From G963676095 sp963676095 (GTDB lineage Bacteria > Bacteroidota > Bacteroidia > Bacteroidales > Prolixibacteraceae), in contig OY781040.1 in NCBI GenBank assembly GCA_963676095.1, positions 868,001-932,000 on the forward strand: a stretch of DNA of 64,000 bases. Direction: 5' to 3'. A program made the translations under genes and the position numbers. Each line of letters begins with the position of its first letter. Positions within the stretch are counted from its first letter, which is position 1. A model generated the notes under the pieces. That model ran no database searches, was not told the origin of the DNA, and was given only the letters and a program-made list of their open reading frames with translations. This document shows positions 1 to 7,996 of this stretch, one piece after another.

Positions 1-846
1 TTCAAAAAGGTTTCTGTCAATGAAAACGCTGTTTTGCCGGTACTGCTTGCTTCATCAATAACGGGGGCAATTCTCGTTTTCCCGATTGTAACCGGTTCAT
101 TCCTGTTTCCTGAAGCACTAAAAAGTATAGGGCTTTATGTACCGCCGATCAGTTTACATCAGCACCTGTTAATACTGATCAAGTCGGTCATCGTGGTATC
201 CAGCTGGCTCTTTGCTTTTCACGGATTAAAACATCTTCCCATAACAATTGATACCCCTGTCAGGGCCACAGGCCCGCTCTGGACGCTGGTGGGGGCTATC
301 GTTATTTTTCATGAGCACCTGAATCCCTGGCAATGGGCAGGCGTAGCCATAACCCTTGTCTTTTTCTATCTTTTATCGACCGCAGGGAAAGTAGAAGGAA
401 TAAATTTTGCAAAAAATGTCTGGATACTCTGCATCATTGCAGCTACGCTCTTCAGTGCAGCCAGTGGGCTTTATGACAAATTTATCATTAGAAAAATAGA
501 CAGGCTGGCCGTACAGGCATGGTTTTCCTTTTACCAGGTGGTGGTAATGCTACCGGCTATTGCCCTGTTCCGTTGGTCAAAGCCCAGAAGTAAGAGGCCT
601 CCTTTTCAATGGAGGTGGAGTATTCCGGCTATCGGTTTTTTTCTGTTACTCGCAGATTTCGCCTATTTCTACTCCTTAAGCTACGAAGATTCCATGATCT
701 CGATTGTCTCGGCCCTTCGCCGCGGTGGCGTGTTGGTAGCCTTCATTACGGGGGCAATCGCCTTTAAGGAAAGAAATATCCGGCAAAAAGGAATTTATCT
801 GCTCGGAATCCTTACGGGAATCCTGATTATTAGCCTTGGAAGCTAA
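1..846 (+). CDS. EamA/DMT-family membrane transporter, 5' end outside window
   Basis: The frame is open from base 1, so the true start lies upstream. A TTG at 34 is only an internal codon: the sequence before it (FKKVSVNENAV) reads smoothly into the protein. What remains is about 281 residues of alternating hydrophobic helices. These fit the second half of the first EamA repeat plus a complete second repeat starting near KNVWILCIIAATLFSAASGLY. The family moves small metabolites across the inner membrane; the substrate cannot be read from sequence. The C-terminal segment (VLVAFITGAIAFKERN, then GILTGILIISLGS) matches the usual end of the second EamA unit. No partner gene gives a hint of substrate. 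Confidence 0.85.
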   Translation, partial: FKKVSVNENAVLPVLLASSITGAILVFPIVTGSFLFPEALKSIGLYVPPISLHQHLLILIKSVIVVSSWLFAFHGLKHLPITIDTPVRATGPLWTLVGAIVIFHEHLNPWQWAGVAITLVFFYLLSTAGKVEGINFAKNVWILCIIAATLFSAASGLYDKFIIRKIDRLAVQAWFSFYQVVVMLPAIALFRWSKPRSKRPPFQWRWSIPAIGFFLLLADFAYFYSLSYEDSMISIVSALRRGGVLVAFITGAIAFKERNIRQKGIYLLGILTGILIISLGS

Positions 847-1067
847 AAACAAAAACGCCCATTTTCAAAGTTACTTTCATTTTCAACACGTTAAACATGG
901 CTACTTCGCGTAAACCAGCTTTACAAACAGGAAAAAATACACTGCTTATTCTTTTTCGAAAATATAAAACAGGCTGATTACCCCGGATATATTGCAAAAA
1001 AAATTTAAAAATCCGTGAAAAAAACAATTTCCTCACGAATAGATTCGTTATTTTTATTAAAAAAATT

Positions 1068-1598
1068 ATGGAACGTATTGAATTGTATCGTGGAAACATT
1101 GTTAAAATGCATGTAGATGCAATCGTAAATGCAGCCAACAAGAGCCTGCTCGGGGGAGGAGGCGTGGATGGCGTGATCCATCAGGCCGCAGGCCCTCAAT
1201 TGCGGGAAGAATGCAGAAAATTGAATGGATGCCGCACAGGACAGGCAAAAATTACCCAAGGGTACCGGTTACCAGCAAAATTTATTATCCATACGGTAGG
1301 ACCGGTTTGGCTTGGAGGGAGAAAAGAAGAAAAGGAGCTGCTCCGGGATGCCTACTGGAATAGTATGGAATTAGGCAGGAAATATGGGATAAAAACGATA
1401 GCCTTTCCGAATATCAGCACCGGTGTTTATCGTTTTCCCAAGGACCTGGCTGCCCAAATAGCAATTGATACTGTCTCTGAATTTCTTAAAAATGACAGTT
1501 CCTACGAGAAGGTCTATTTTTGCGTTTATGATACTGAAAACGATGAATTATATAGCCGGATATTAAGCGGGAATAAGCATGAAACAGTGGAAGGTTGA
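1068..1598 (+). CDS. Macrodomain protein, O-acetyl-ADP-ribose deacetylase type
   Basis: A 176-residue single-domain macro protein. The ADP-ribose-binding signature is clear near the N-terminus: DAIVNAANKSLLGGGGVDG at about residues 17-35, followed by IHQAAGP. A second loop, FPNISTGVYRFPKDLA, matches the phosphate-binding loop of the YmdB/MacroD group. Such enzymes hydrolyse O-acetyl-ADP-ribose or remove ADP-ribose from proteins in the cytoplasm. Length and motif order are normal for the family. The 3' end overlaps the start of the downstream histidine kinase by 20 bases, which suggests translational coupling, although a functional link between the two is not obvious. The ATG at 1068 follows an AT-rich leader and has no competing upstream start. 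Confidence 0.9.
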   Translation: MERIELYRGNIVKMHVDAIVNAANKSLLGGGGVDGVIHQAAGPQLREECRKLNGCRTGQAKITQGYRLPAKFIIHTVGPVWLGGRKEEKELLRDAYWNSMELGRKYGIKTIAFPNISTGVYRFPKDLAAQIAIDTVSEFLKNDSSYEKVYFCVYDTENDELYSRILSGNKHETVEG

Positions 1599-3984
1599 GA
1601 TTCAGGTAACTATCCTGACAGTAATCATCGCAGCAGCTATGGTTGCTTCTGGTTACTATGTTTATCAAAGCCTTTCAGTCATAATCGATTCGATCAACCA
1701 GGAAACCAGGCCTGATTTTAAACTATTGTTAATCAAGGATATTTCATCCGACCTTGACAAAATAGAAAACAACGTAAGGCTATATTCCCTAACGAATGAC
1801 CCGTCATTTATTACTCCATACAGGAAACTCAACACAGCCGTCCAGGAAAAACTAAAAAATCTGGAAGACTACGAGGTTCCGGGGTCGGGGGAAATCGGGC
1901 TCATTGATTCTATCCGGATACTTACGAACAGGAAACTGCTTTTATGGGAAGAAATAAGATCGCTTCACAGGCAACGCGGGGATACTCATGACCGCTTTTC
2001 AGACCTGTATGCAAAAATAGATACATCAATCATTCAACCGGATACGATAATCATTCCCCAAAAAGAGGAAAAAAAAGGGTTCTTAAAACGAATCTTCGGG
2101 AAAAAAGATACAACTGCTCCCAAACCAATTGTGATTAACAACGCCGCAGAAAAAGAGAACCTGAAACAGGAAATAGCTTTACTGGAGAACCAGATATCAA
2201 CCAGCAACAAAAAATTTCAGTCGCGGGAGAAAGCACTTCTCGAGCAGGATATCCAGATTTCATCACAGCTTTCCAGCATGATCGGAACACTTGAGACCCA
2301 GGCACAGACCAATCTTCAATCAAAAACGGAAGAGGCTGATTTTATGGCTGCACAAATCTACAGAAGGCTGACCGTTTTTACAATCACTGCGATGATCCTG
2401 TTAATGCTGGTATTGATCATTTTCTTCAGAAATATAAAAAGGAACAGCGCTTATCAGCAAATGCTCAGGAAAGCCAAACAGGAAGCTGAAAACCTTGCCA
2501 AAGCAAAAGAAACGTTCGTTGCCATTGTCAGTCATGAAATCAGGACCCCGATCAATGCTATTTACGGGTTAACGGAGCAGATGCTGCAAAATACAAATAC
2601 AGGCGAGGTAAGGGACGACCTGCTGGTAGTTCACAAGTCAGCACAGCACCTGATCAGTCTGGTAAATGACACACTCGATTTCTCAAAAATAGAATCGCAA
2701 AAGCTAAAACTGGAACATGTCGATTTTTTACCTGACGAGATATTCAACGAAGTCCTTATTCTCAACAGGAAATCAGCACAAGCAAAAGGGATAGACCTGA
2801 TCATAAACAACAAGGAGCGGGAACGCGTGTTGAAAGGAGACCCGGTCCGGCTGAAACAGATCCTGATTAACCTGGTTAGTAATGCAATCAAGTTCACAGG
2901 ACAAGGAAGGGTTTCCCTCGTCTCCGATTATAAAGAAACAAAGGACGGACTTATTCTTCTAACAGCAAAAGTTACCGATACGGGTATTGGGATTTCCGGA
3001 GAAGATAAGGACAAAATTTTCGAGGAATTCGTCCAGCTCGACTCCGATACAACACAAAAACACAGGGGCGCAGGCCTCGGCTTATCAATTGTAAAAAAAC
3101 TGGTCGAACTACAGAACGGGGAAATCAGGGTTGACAGCAAACCAGGGGATGGCACCACGTTTACAGTAGAAATTCCCTACGAACCCGGCGATGGAACAAA
3201 AATAAAAAAGGGAACAATAACAGCCCCAAATATCCCCAGTCGAATAGAAGGGTTGCATTTTCTGCTTGTTGATGATGAAGAATTCAATATTCACCTATTA
3301 AAAAACATTTTAAAGAAATGGAAAGTAACTTTTGAAATTGCATCGAATGGGAAAGAAGCCCTGGAAAAGGTATCCCGGACACATTTCGACCTGATATTTA
3401 TGGATATGCGGATGCCCGTAATGGATGGAACGGAGGCCACCGCTAAAATACTAAAGCTAAGGCCGGACGCCCGGATTGTTGCACTGACAGCAACAAATAA
3501 ACCGGAAGACATCAGGAAAAGCAATGAAGCAGGAATGTTGGGACTTCTGCAGAAACCCTTTACTGAAAAAGAACTGTTACAGATTGTTAAAGAAACGCTA
3601 CTGAAACACATTCAGGGGAATGAACCGTTGTCTGCAAAAAAGGAAAATCCGGAAATCAACCTCTCGGAACTCGAACGGTTGACCGGAGGGGACCATGTAT
3701 TTTTAAAAGAAATGGTCGAGTTATTTATCCGTTCCGGGGAAAAATGCAAAGAAGGGCTCCAGTTGGGCCTCATCAACCAGGACTGGCAGGAGATATCCGA
3801 TTCGGCACATAAACTGGCAGCTCCGGCCAGGCACATGATGATCCTTCCACTCTATGAAAACCTCAGAAAGCTGGAAAATGCAAACGGAACAGAACAATCT
3901 GAGGTGACGAGACTAGTAAAAGAAACAGGTAACCTGATCGACAGGACCAACTTAGTTTTGAAACAAAAATTCGGGTTAGGGTGA
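1579..3984 (+). CDS. Hybrid sensor histidine kinase with REC and HPt domains
   Basis: 801 residues. Visible in order: TM helix at about 11-29; a 230-residue extracytoplasmic sensor region rich in coiled coil; TM helix at about 264-284; HisKA with phospho-His H319 in VSHEIRTP; HATPase_c with N435 (NLVSNAIKF), DTGIG at 467-471 and GAGLGL at 497-502; a receiver with D565/D566, phospho-acceptor D609 (IFMDM) and K659; and a C-terminal HPt with H744 in DSAHKLAAPA. The full H-D-H chain ends in an HPt, so an external response regulator is expected. The sigma-54 regulator at 4903 is the nearest candidate, separated only by repeat cluster R1. The signal is unknown. An internal basic segment (KKGFLKRIFGKK) lies inside the predicted sensor loop, which is unusual and may mark a cytoplasmic or membrane-surface stretch. 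Confidence 0.92.
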   Translation: MKQWKVEIQVTILTVIIAAAMVASGYYVYQSLSVIIDSINQETRPDFKLLLIKDISSDLDKIENNVRLYSLTNDPSFITPYRKLNTAVQEKLKNLEDYEVPGSGEIGLIDSIRILTNRKLLLWEEIRSLHRQRGDTHDRFSDLYAKIDTSIIQPDTIIIPQKEEKKGFLKRIFGKKDTTAPKPIVINNAAEKENLKQEIALLENQISTSNKKFQSREKALLEQDIQISSQLSSMIGTLETQAQTNLQSKTEEADFMAAQIYRRLTVFTITAMILLMLVLIIFFRNIKRNSAYQQMLRKAKQEAENLAKAKETFVAIVSHEIRTPINAIYGLTEQMLQNTNTGEVRDDLLVVHKSAQHLISLVNDTLDFSKIESQKLKLEHVDFLPDEIFNEVLILNRKSAQAKGIDLIINNKERERVLKGDPVRLKQILINLVSNAIKFTGQGRVSLVSDYKETKDGLILLTAKVTDTGIGISGEDKDKIFEEFVQLDSDTTQKHRGAGLGLSIVKKLVELQNGEIRVDSKPGDGTTFTVEIPYEPGDGTKIKKGTITAPNIPSRIEGLHFLLVDDEEFNIHLLKNILKKWKVTFEIASNGKEALEKVSRTHFDLIFMDMRMPVMDGTEATAKILKLRPDARIVALTATNKPEDIRKSNEAGMLGLLQKPFTEKELLQIVKETLLKHIQGNEPLSAKKENPEINLSELERLTGGDHVFLKEMVELFIRSGEKCKEGLQLGLINQDWQEISDSAHKLAAPARHMMILPLYENLRKLENANGTEQSEVTRLVKETGNLIDRTNLVLKQKFGLG

Positions 3985-4004
3985 TTACTTCGTCGTTTCT
4001 AAAC

Positions 4005-4795
4005 TGAACGCGAAGACGCAAAGACGCAAAAAATAGTTCCGATTGTTAATATGGTTAACATGGTTGGTCGGTCCCCGTTCTCGATGCTCTTCTCCCAATT
4101 CTTTCATTCTTTCATTCACTCATTCTTTCATTTCTCAGTTCACCAGTCCACAACATGGTTCTCCCTTCAAACCGCGAAGCGTCAAACATTCAAACTCTCA
4201 AACGTTCAAACACTTACTATTTCAATCTGTGTCCATCCGTGTTATCTGTGGTGAAATTAACATCCTGGTTCCGGTCTCCATACCCTTTGCTTTTCAATTC
4301 CATCATTCACCAATTCTCCAGTTCAGAATGTTCTATGCTCCGCCCCAACCGCGAAGCGTCAAACATTCAAACCCACATTCTATCATTCTTTCATTCACTC
4401 ATTCTTTCATTTCTCAGTTCACCAGTCCACAACATGGTTCTCCCTTCAAACCGCGAAGCGTCAAACATTCAAACTCTCAAACGTTCAAACACTTACTATT
4501 TCAATCTGTGTCCATCCGTGTTATCTGTGGTGAACTTTTAAGACGCGAGACTGAACGCGAGGACACGAAGACGCTGAAAATGGTTTCTGTTGTTACTCTA
4601 GTTCCTATTGTCCGGGTGCCAAGCCATTGCTTTTCAATTCCATCATTCACCAATTCTCCAGTTCAGAATGTTCTATGCTCCGCCCCAACAGCGTAGCGTC
4701 AAACATTCAAACCCTTCAAACTATTCAAACATTTATTTTTTCAATCTGTGTCCATCCGTGTTATCTGTGGTGAAATCAGCTTCCGGGTTCCGGTC
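4005..4795. repeat. Word-like intergenic repeat cluster R1
   Basis: Non-coding. It is built from short modules reused in changing order: strings of CATTCTTTCATT; TTCACCAGTCCAC; GCGAAGCGTCAAACATTC; TTCAAACTCTCAAACG; CATCCGTGTTATCTGTGG; and GACGCGAAGACG-like pieces. A unit of about 150 bp occurs twice (about 4104-4256 and 4383-4535, offset 279). Another of about 80 bp also occurs twice (about 4286-4370 and 4626-4710). The same modules recur inverted in R3 (18585-19345) and direct in R2 (14928-15320). All frames translate into low-complexity Ser/Phe/His-rich text, so the open frames here are not genes. Confidence 0.9.
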
Positions 4796-4820
4796 TCCAT
4801 ACCCTCTGACCCGCGCATTT

Positions 4821-4835
4821 TTCTCAAAATGAGAA
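4821..4835. promoter_or_regulatory. Palindrome upstream of sigma-54 regulator
   Basis: TTCTCAAAATGAGAA is a short inverted repeat 68 bp before the regulator start. Its core TCAAAATGA recurs in the palindrome at 6311-6332 upstream of the putative target gene. This is compatible with a binding site for the regulator itself (autoregulation), but it could be coincidence in AT-rich DNA. Confidence 0.3.
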
Positions 4836-4902
4836 TTTTTTATTCTTTTCCGGCAATTTCTTTCTATATTGCAACAGGAATAAAGAAAAAAGGACAGGAG
4901 TA

Positions 4903-6261
4903 ATGCCTGAAAAAGCATTTAAGATATTTGTTGTTGAAGATGATGAATGGTACAACCGCTTATTAGTCCACAATCTTTCACTTATACCCGATTATGAAAT
5001 CCATTCATTCACCACGGGAAAAAAATGTCTTGAAAGTTTAGGACTGGAACCGGACGTAATCACGCTCGATTACAGGCTCCCTGACATGAAAGGACTGGAA
5101 GTTCTGAAGCAAATCAAAGAGATAAACGAAGATGTCAATGTCATCCTAATCTCAGAACAGAACGATATTGAAGTAGTAGTCGAGTTGTTAAAGCATGGGG
5201 CTTACGACTATATTGTAAAATCGAAAGACATCAAGGAGCGGTTGTTAAACACGGTAAACAACATCAGGTACGGAAGCAACCTGAAAAAAGAAATCGTAAG
5301 CCTGAGGAAAGAGGTCAAAAAAAAATACAGCTACGAAAATACCATCATTGGGAAAAGCCCTGCTGCTCAAAAAATTTTCGAGTTGATTGACAAAGCAACC
5401 CGGACTAATATCACGGTTACAATCACAGGAGAAACAGGAACAGGCAAAGAACTTGTAGCCAAAGCGATACACTATAACTCCAATCGGTCAAAGAAACCAT
5501 TTGTCGCAGTTAATGTGGCTGCCATCCCCCGCGATTTGATAGAAAGTGAACTTTTCGGACATGAAAAAGGGGCTTTTACAGGGGCATCCTTTCGCAGGAT
5601 CGGAAAATTCGAAGAAGCAGATGGCGGGACACTTTTTCTTGATGAAATGGCAGAGATGGATATTTCCCTGCAGGCAAAGCTTCTGAGGGCACTCCAGGAA
5701 AAAGAAATTATCAGGATAGGGAGCAATACCCCCATAAAGATTGACTGCCGCATCATCATTGCGACCAACAGAAACCTGCTGGAAGAAGTAAATCAAGGGC
5801 GTTTCAGACAGGACCTCTATTACAGATTGTACGGATTGCCTATTGAACTTCCACCATTACGAGAACGGGGCAATGATGCGATTATTCTTGCCAGATATTT
5901 TGTCAGTTCTTTCTGCAAGGAAAACCACCTATCTCAGAAAACGCTTTCTCCGGATGCATTGAAAAAACTTCTGACGTATTCATTCCCCGGAAATATCAGA
6001 GAATTGAAATCGGTTACAGAGCTCGCCGTTACCCTGGCAGATCAGGATGAAATAACAGCAGACAATATTATTCTGGGCGGGAATAAAAACATGCTTGCCG
6101 ATGTCCTAACCGAAGAATTGAGCCTGAGGGAATATGACATCCAAATAGTGAAGACATTCCTGAAGAGATATAATAACAACATTAAACTTGTTGCGGAGAA
6201 GCTTGATATTGGTGTTGCTACAATATACAGGATGCTGAAAGAAGATAAAGCAGAAGTATAA
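4903..6261 (+). CDS. Sigma-54-dependent response regulator (NtrC family)
   Basis: 452 residues with three domains. The receiver is at 1-120 (acidic pair E12/D13/D14, phospho-acceptor D56 in ITLDYRLPD, K106). The AAA+ sigma-54 interaction domain is at about 145-380, with Walker A GETGTGKE at 176-183, the sigma-54 contact loop GAFTGA at 223-228 and Walker B GGTLFLDEM at 241-249. A Fis-type helix-turn-helix lies at about 424-447 (LVAEKLDIGVATIYRML). An intact GAFTGA loop indicates a true activator of RpoN-dependent promoters. The GGACAGGAG stretch just before the ATG serves as ribosome binding site. The upstream hybrid kinase with terminal HPt is the probable phosphodonor. The downstream gene at 6488 carries a sigma-54 promoter and is the probable target. 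Confidence 0.93.
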   Translation: MPEKAFKIFVVEDDEWYNRLLVHNLSLIPDYEIHSFTTGKKCLESLGLEPDVITLDYRLPDMKGLEVLKQIKEINEDVNVILISEQNDIEVVVELLKHGAYDYIVKSKDIKERLLNTVNNIRYGSNLKKEIVSLRKEVKKKYSYENTIIGKSPAAQKIFELIDKATRTNITVTITGETGTGKELVAKAIHYNSNRSKKPFVAVNVAAIPRDLIESELFGHEKGAFTGASFRRIGKFEEADGGTLFLDEMAEMDISLQAKLLRALQEKEIIRIGSNTPIKIDCRIIIATNRNLLEEVNQGRFRQDLYYRLYGLPIELPPLRERGNDAIILARYFVSSFCKENHLSQKTLSPDALKKLLTYSFPGNIRELKSVTELAVTLADQDEITADNIILGGNKNMLADVLTEELSLREYDIQIVKTFLKRYNNNIKLVAEKLDIGVATIYRMLKEDKAEV

Positions 6262-6310
6262 TTTTTCCTGTCCTTACTTGTTTGGTTTACTTTCCCAATT
6301 ATCATTCTGG

Positions 6311-6332
6311 TATCATTTTAATCAAAATGATA
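6311..6332. promoter_or_regulatory. Palindrome, candidate activator site or terminator
   Basis: TATCATTTT-AATC-AAAATGATA has perfect 9-bp arms with a 4-nt loop. It sits 50 bp after the regulator stop codon and about 70 bp before the -24 element at 6400, the usual distance for an NtrC-type enhancer site. It shares the core TCAAAATGA with the palindrome at 4821-4835. No T-run follows it, so a terminator role is less likely. Confidence 0.45.
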
Positions 6333-6399
6333 GCAAACTAAAATTTCAATAAAAAATCAAAAATATGACAATCAACTGATTATATAAAAAATCAAAAAA

Positions 6400-6414
6400 T
6401 GGCACAGGTATTGG
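6400..6414 (+). promoter_or_regulatory. Sigma-54 (-24/-12) promoter
   Basis: TGGCAC-AGGTA-TTGG matches the consensus TGGCAC-N5-TTGC at nine of ten fixed positions, with correct GG-to-GG spacing. The expected start site is near 6426, leaving a leader of about 60 nt before the ATG at 6488, which has a strong GGAGG at 6474-6478. It lies directly downstream of an RpoN activator gene. Confidence 0.7.
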
Positions 6415-6487
6415 GTTAATCTTTTGCGAAAACAATTAAGCATGTTCAGATTTCTTTATTCACCAATTTAAATGGAGGTTAAATATT

Positions 6488-7399
6488 ATGAAAAGAATGG
6501 AGAAAAGTCAAGTGATGACCCTTGTTATTGCGGTAGTTATTATACTTATCGGCATTGTTTCGGTCGTCGTTGTGAGCACAAAAAAAGAATCACGAATACA
6601 ATCGCTGTTATCAGAAAATGCAGTGCTGAACAAAACCATGGACGAAAAAGATTCGGTCATGAACGATTTAATGGGCACCTTTAATGAAATCGAAAACAAC
6701 CTGAAGCTTATTAAGGAAAAAAGGCAACAAATATCGGTTGATCAGACAGAGGGGGGAAAAGATAAAAAACAGGCGGTGCTCGACGATATACAACTAATGA
6801 ATAAAATGCTCGACGAAAACAGCAAGAAAATTGATGAGCTGGAACGGAAGTTAAAAAAGTCGGGCTTAAACCTGAGGGCCTTCGAACAACGGGTTGCCTC
6901 TTTGAATAAAAGTGTTCAGGACCAGAATACAGAAATTGCGGAACTTAAAAAGGTGATTGACCAGAAAGACAGGCAAGTCGTAGAATTAAACTCGCGTATC
7001 GACGAGATAAACGATACCCTCTCCCAACAGTCAGATTCGCTTCAAAGTAAACAAAGAATGATTGAAAAGAAGACCAATCAGCTCAACCTTGGCCATTTAG
7101 CACTGGGAACCCGTAAGGAGCTAAAAGAAAAAGGGCTTCTTACAAAAGAGGGTGGTTTCCTGGGACTGGGAGGAGCTAAAACAATCGAAGAAAATTTTAA
7201 CAACAAATACTTTACAGATTTGGATATCCGTGAAACCACAACAATTCCTTTACACAGTAAAAAAGCAGTTGTCATTTCCGAACACCCGGACGATTCCTAC
7301 TCTCTGGTGAAAGAAGACGGACAGGTTGCCTATTTACAAATCATTAACCCTGAAGAATTCTGGAAGATTTCAAAATATGCCGTTATCGAAGTCAAATAA
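6488..7399 (+). CDS. Membrane-anchored coiled-coil protein, putative sigma-54 target
   Basis: 303 residues. A single N-terminal TM helix (about 10-31, VMTLVIAVVIILIGIVSVVVV) is followed by a long charged heptad-like region (about 35-200) rich in Lys, Glu, Asp and Gln. A compact C-terminal part (about 225-303) contains LGLGGAKTIEENFN and ends VIEVK. The arrangement suggests an anchored periplasmic rod with a small terminal domain. I do not recognise a named family. Start choice: ATG 6488, ten bases after GGAGG. It is the only gene immediately downstream of the sigma-54 promoter at 6400 and is followed by a terminator at 7515, so it is probably monocistronic. A role in an envelope response controlled by the neighbouring phosphorelay is inference. 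Confidence 0.8.
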   Translation: MKRMEKSQVMTLVIAVVIILIGIVSVVVVSTKKESRIQSLLSENAVLNKTMDEKDSVMNDLMGTFNEIENNLKLIKEKRQQISVDQTEGGKDKKQAVLDDIQLMNKMLDENSKKIDELERKLKKSGLNLRAFEQRVASLNKSVQDQNTEIAELKKVIDQKDRQVVELNSRIDEINDTLSQQSDSLQSKQRMIEKKTNQLNLGHLALGTRKELKEKGLLTKEGGFLGLGGAKTIEENFNNKYFTDLDIRETTTIPLHSKKAVVISEHPDDSYSLVKEDGQVAYLQIINPEEFWKISKYAVIEVK

Positions 7400-7514
7400 C
7401 CAATAAAGCATTTTTGATAATTATTCCTTGCTGTTATTCGCTAAATGGAAAATATTCAACCCGTATAATTATAAAAGAATCCCTTTCCTAGAACAATTGC
7501 GAAAGCAATGTCCC

Positions 7515-7548
7515 AAAGCTGTCCTGAGAAAAACAGGGCAGCTTTTTT
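7515..7548 (+). terminator. Rho-independent terminator
   Basis: AAAGCTGTCCTG pairs with CAGGGCAGCTTT (one G-U pair) around a 7-nt loop, followed by TTTTTT. It ends the coiled-coil gene and lies just before the 3' end of the convergent SRPBCC gene. Confidence 0.8.
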
Positions 7549-7549
7549 G

Positions 7550-7933
7550 CTATTCATTAAAAAGCTCTTTCAACGCATCATAATAATTTTCTTCCCAGCC
7601 CTCGGAAATATTGTCAAAAGCCTCGTCCGGGATATTGGATTGCCTTACTTCCATGCTTGTGCCCCCCTTATCCGGATGTAATTTTATGGTGACAATGGAA
7701 GGTTCGACCTGATTCTCTCCGAAATACCATTCCTGCACGATCTTATGATCTTTCTCAAATTCGATATTCTTACCGCAAATACTCCCATCCCACATAGAAA
7801 ATTCAGTTCCGGCAACCTCCTGCATCTCTGCAGCCTCCCCTGTCCATATTTCAATCATAACCTTATTGGTCAAGGCATTATAAATATCTTTAGGTTCAGC
7901 ATCAAACAAAAAATATTTCTTATAATTTTTCAT
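7550..7933 (-). CDS. SRPBCC/START-like domain protein (AHSA1 group)
   Basis: 127 residues, the whole length of one SRPBCC domain. The family signature is visible: an N-terminal beta strand, then PKDIYNALTNKVMIEIWTGEAAEM, then GTEFSMWDGSICGKNIEFEKDHKIVQEW, and a C-terminal helix ending GWEENYYDALKELF. These domains form a hydrophobic pocket that binds lipids or other small molecules. The AHSA1 group includes stress-related and polyketide-type proteins, and many members have no known ligand. The gene stands alone between two convergent or divergent units, so context gives no substrate. Confidence 0.85.
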   Translation of the reverse strand: MKNYKKYFLFDAEPKDIYNALTNKVMIEIWTGEAAEMQEVAGTEFSMWDGSICGKNIEFEKDHKIVQEWYFGENQVEPSIVTIKLHPDKGGTSMEVRQSNIPDEAFDNISEGWEENYYDALKELFNE

Positions 7934-7996
7934 TGCGATCGGATCATATATTCTACAATTATTTTAAATCTTACCGTAAAAATTAATTTTTCTCTC

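Noticed and set aside
4043..4832. Several overlapping plus-strand open frames up to 217 codons
   Set aside because: They translate repeat cluster R1 into low-complexity Ser/Phe/His-rich text that repeats with the DNA modules, and the same words occur in other frames at R2 and R3.
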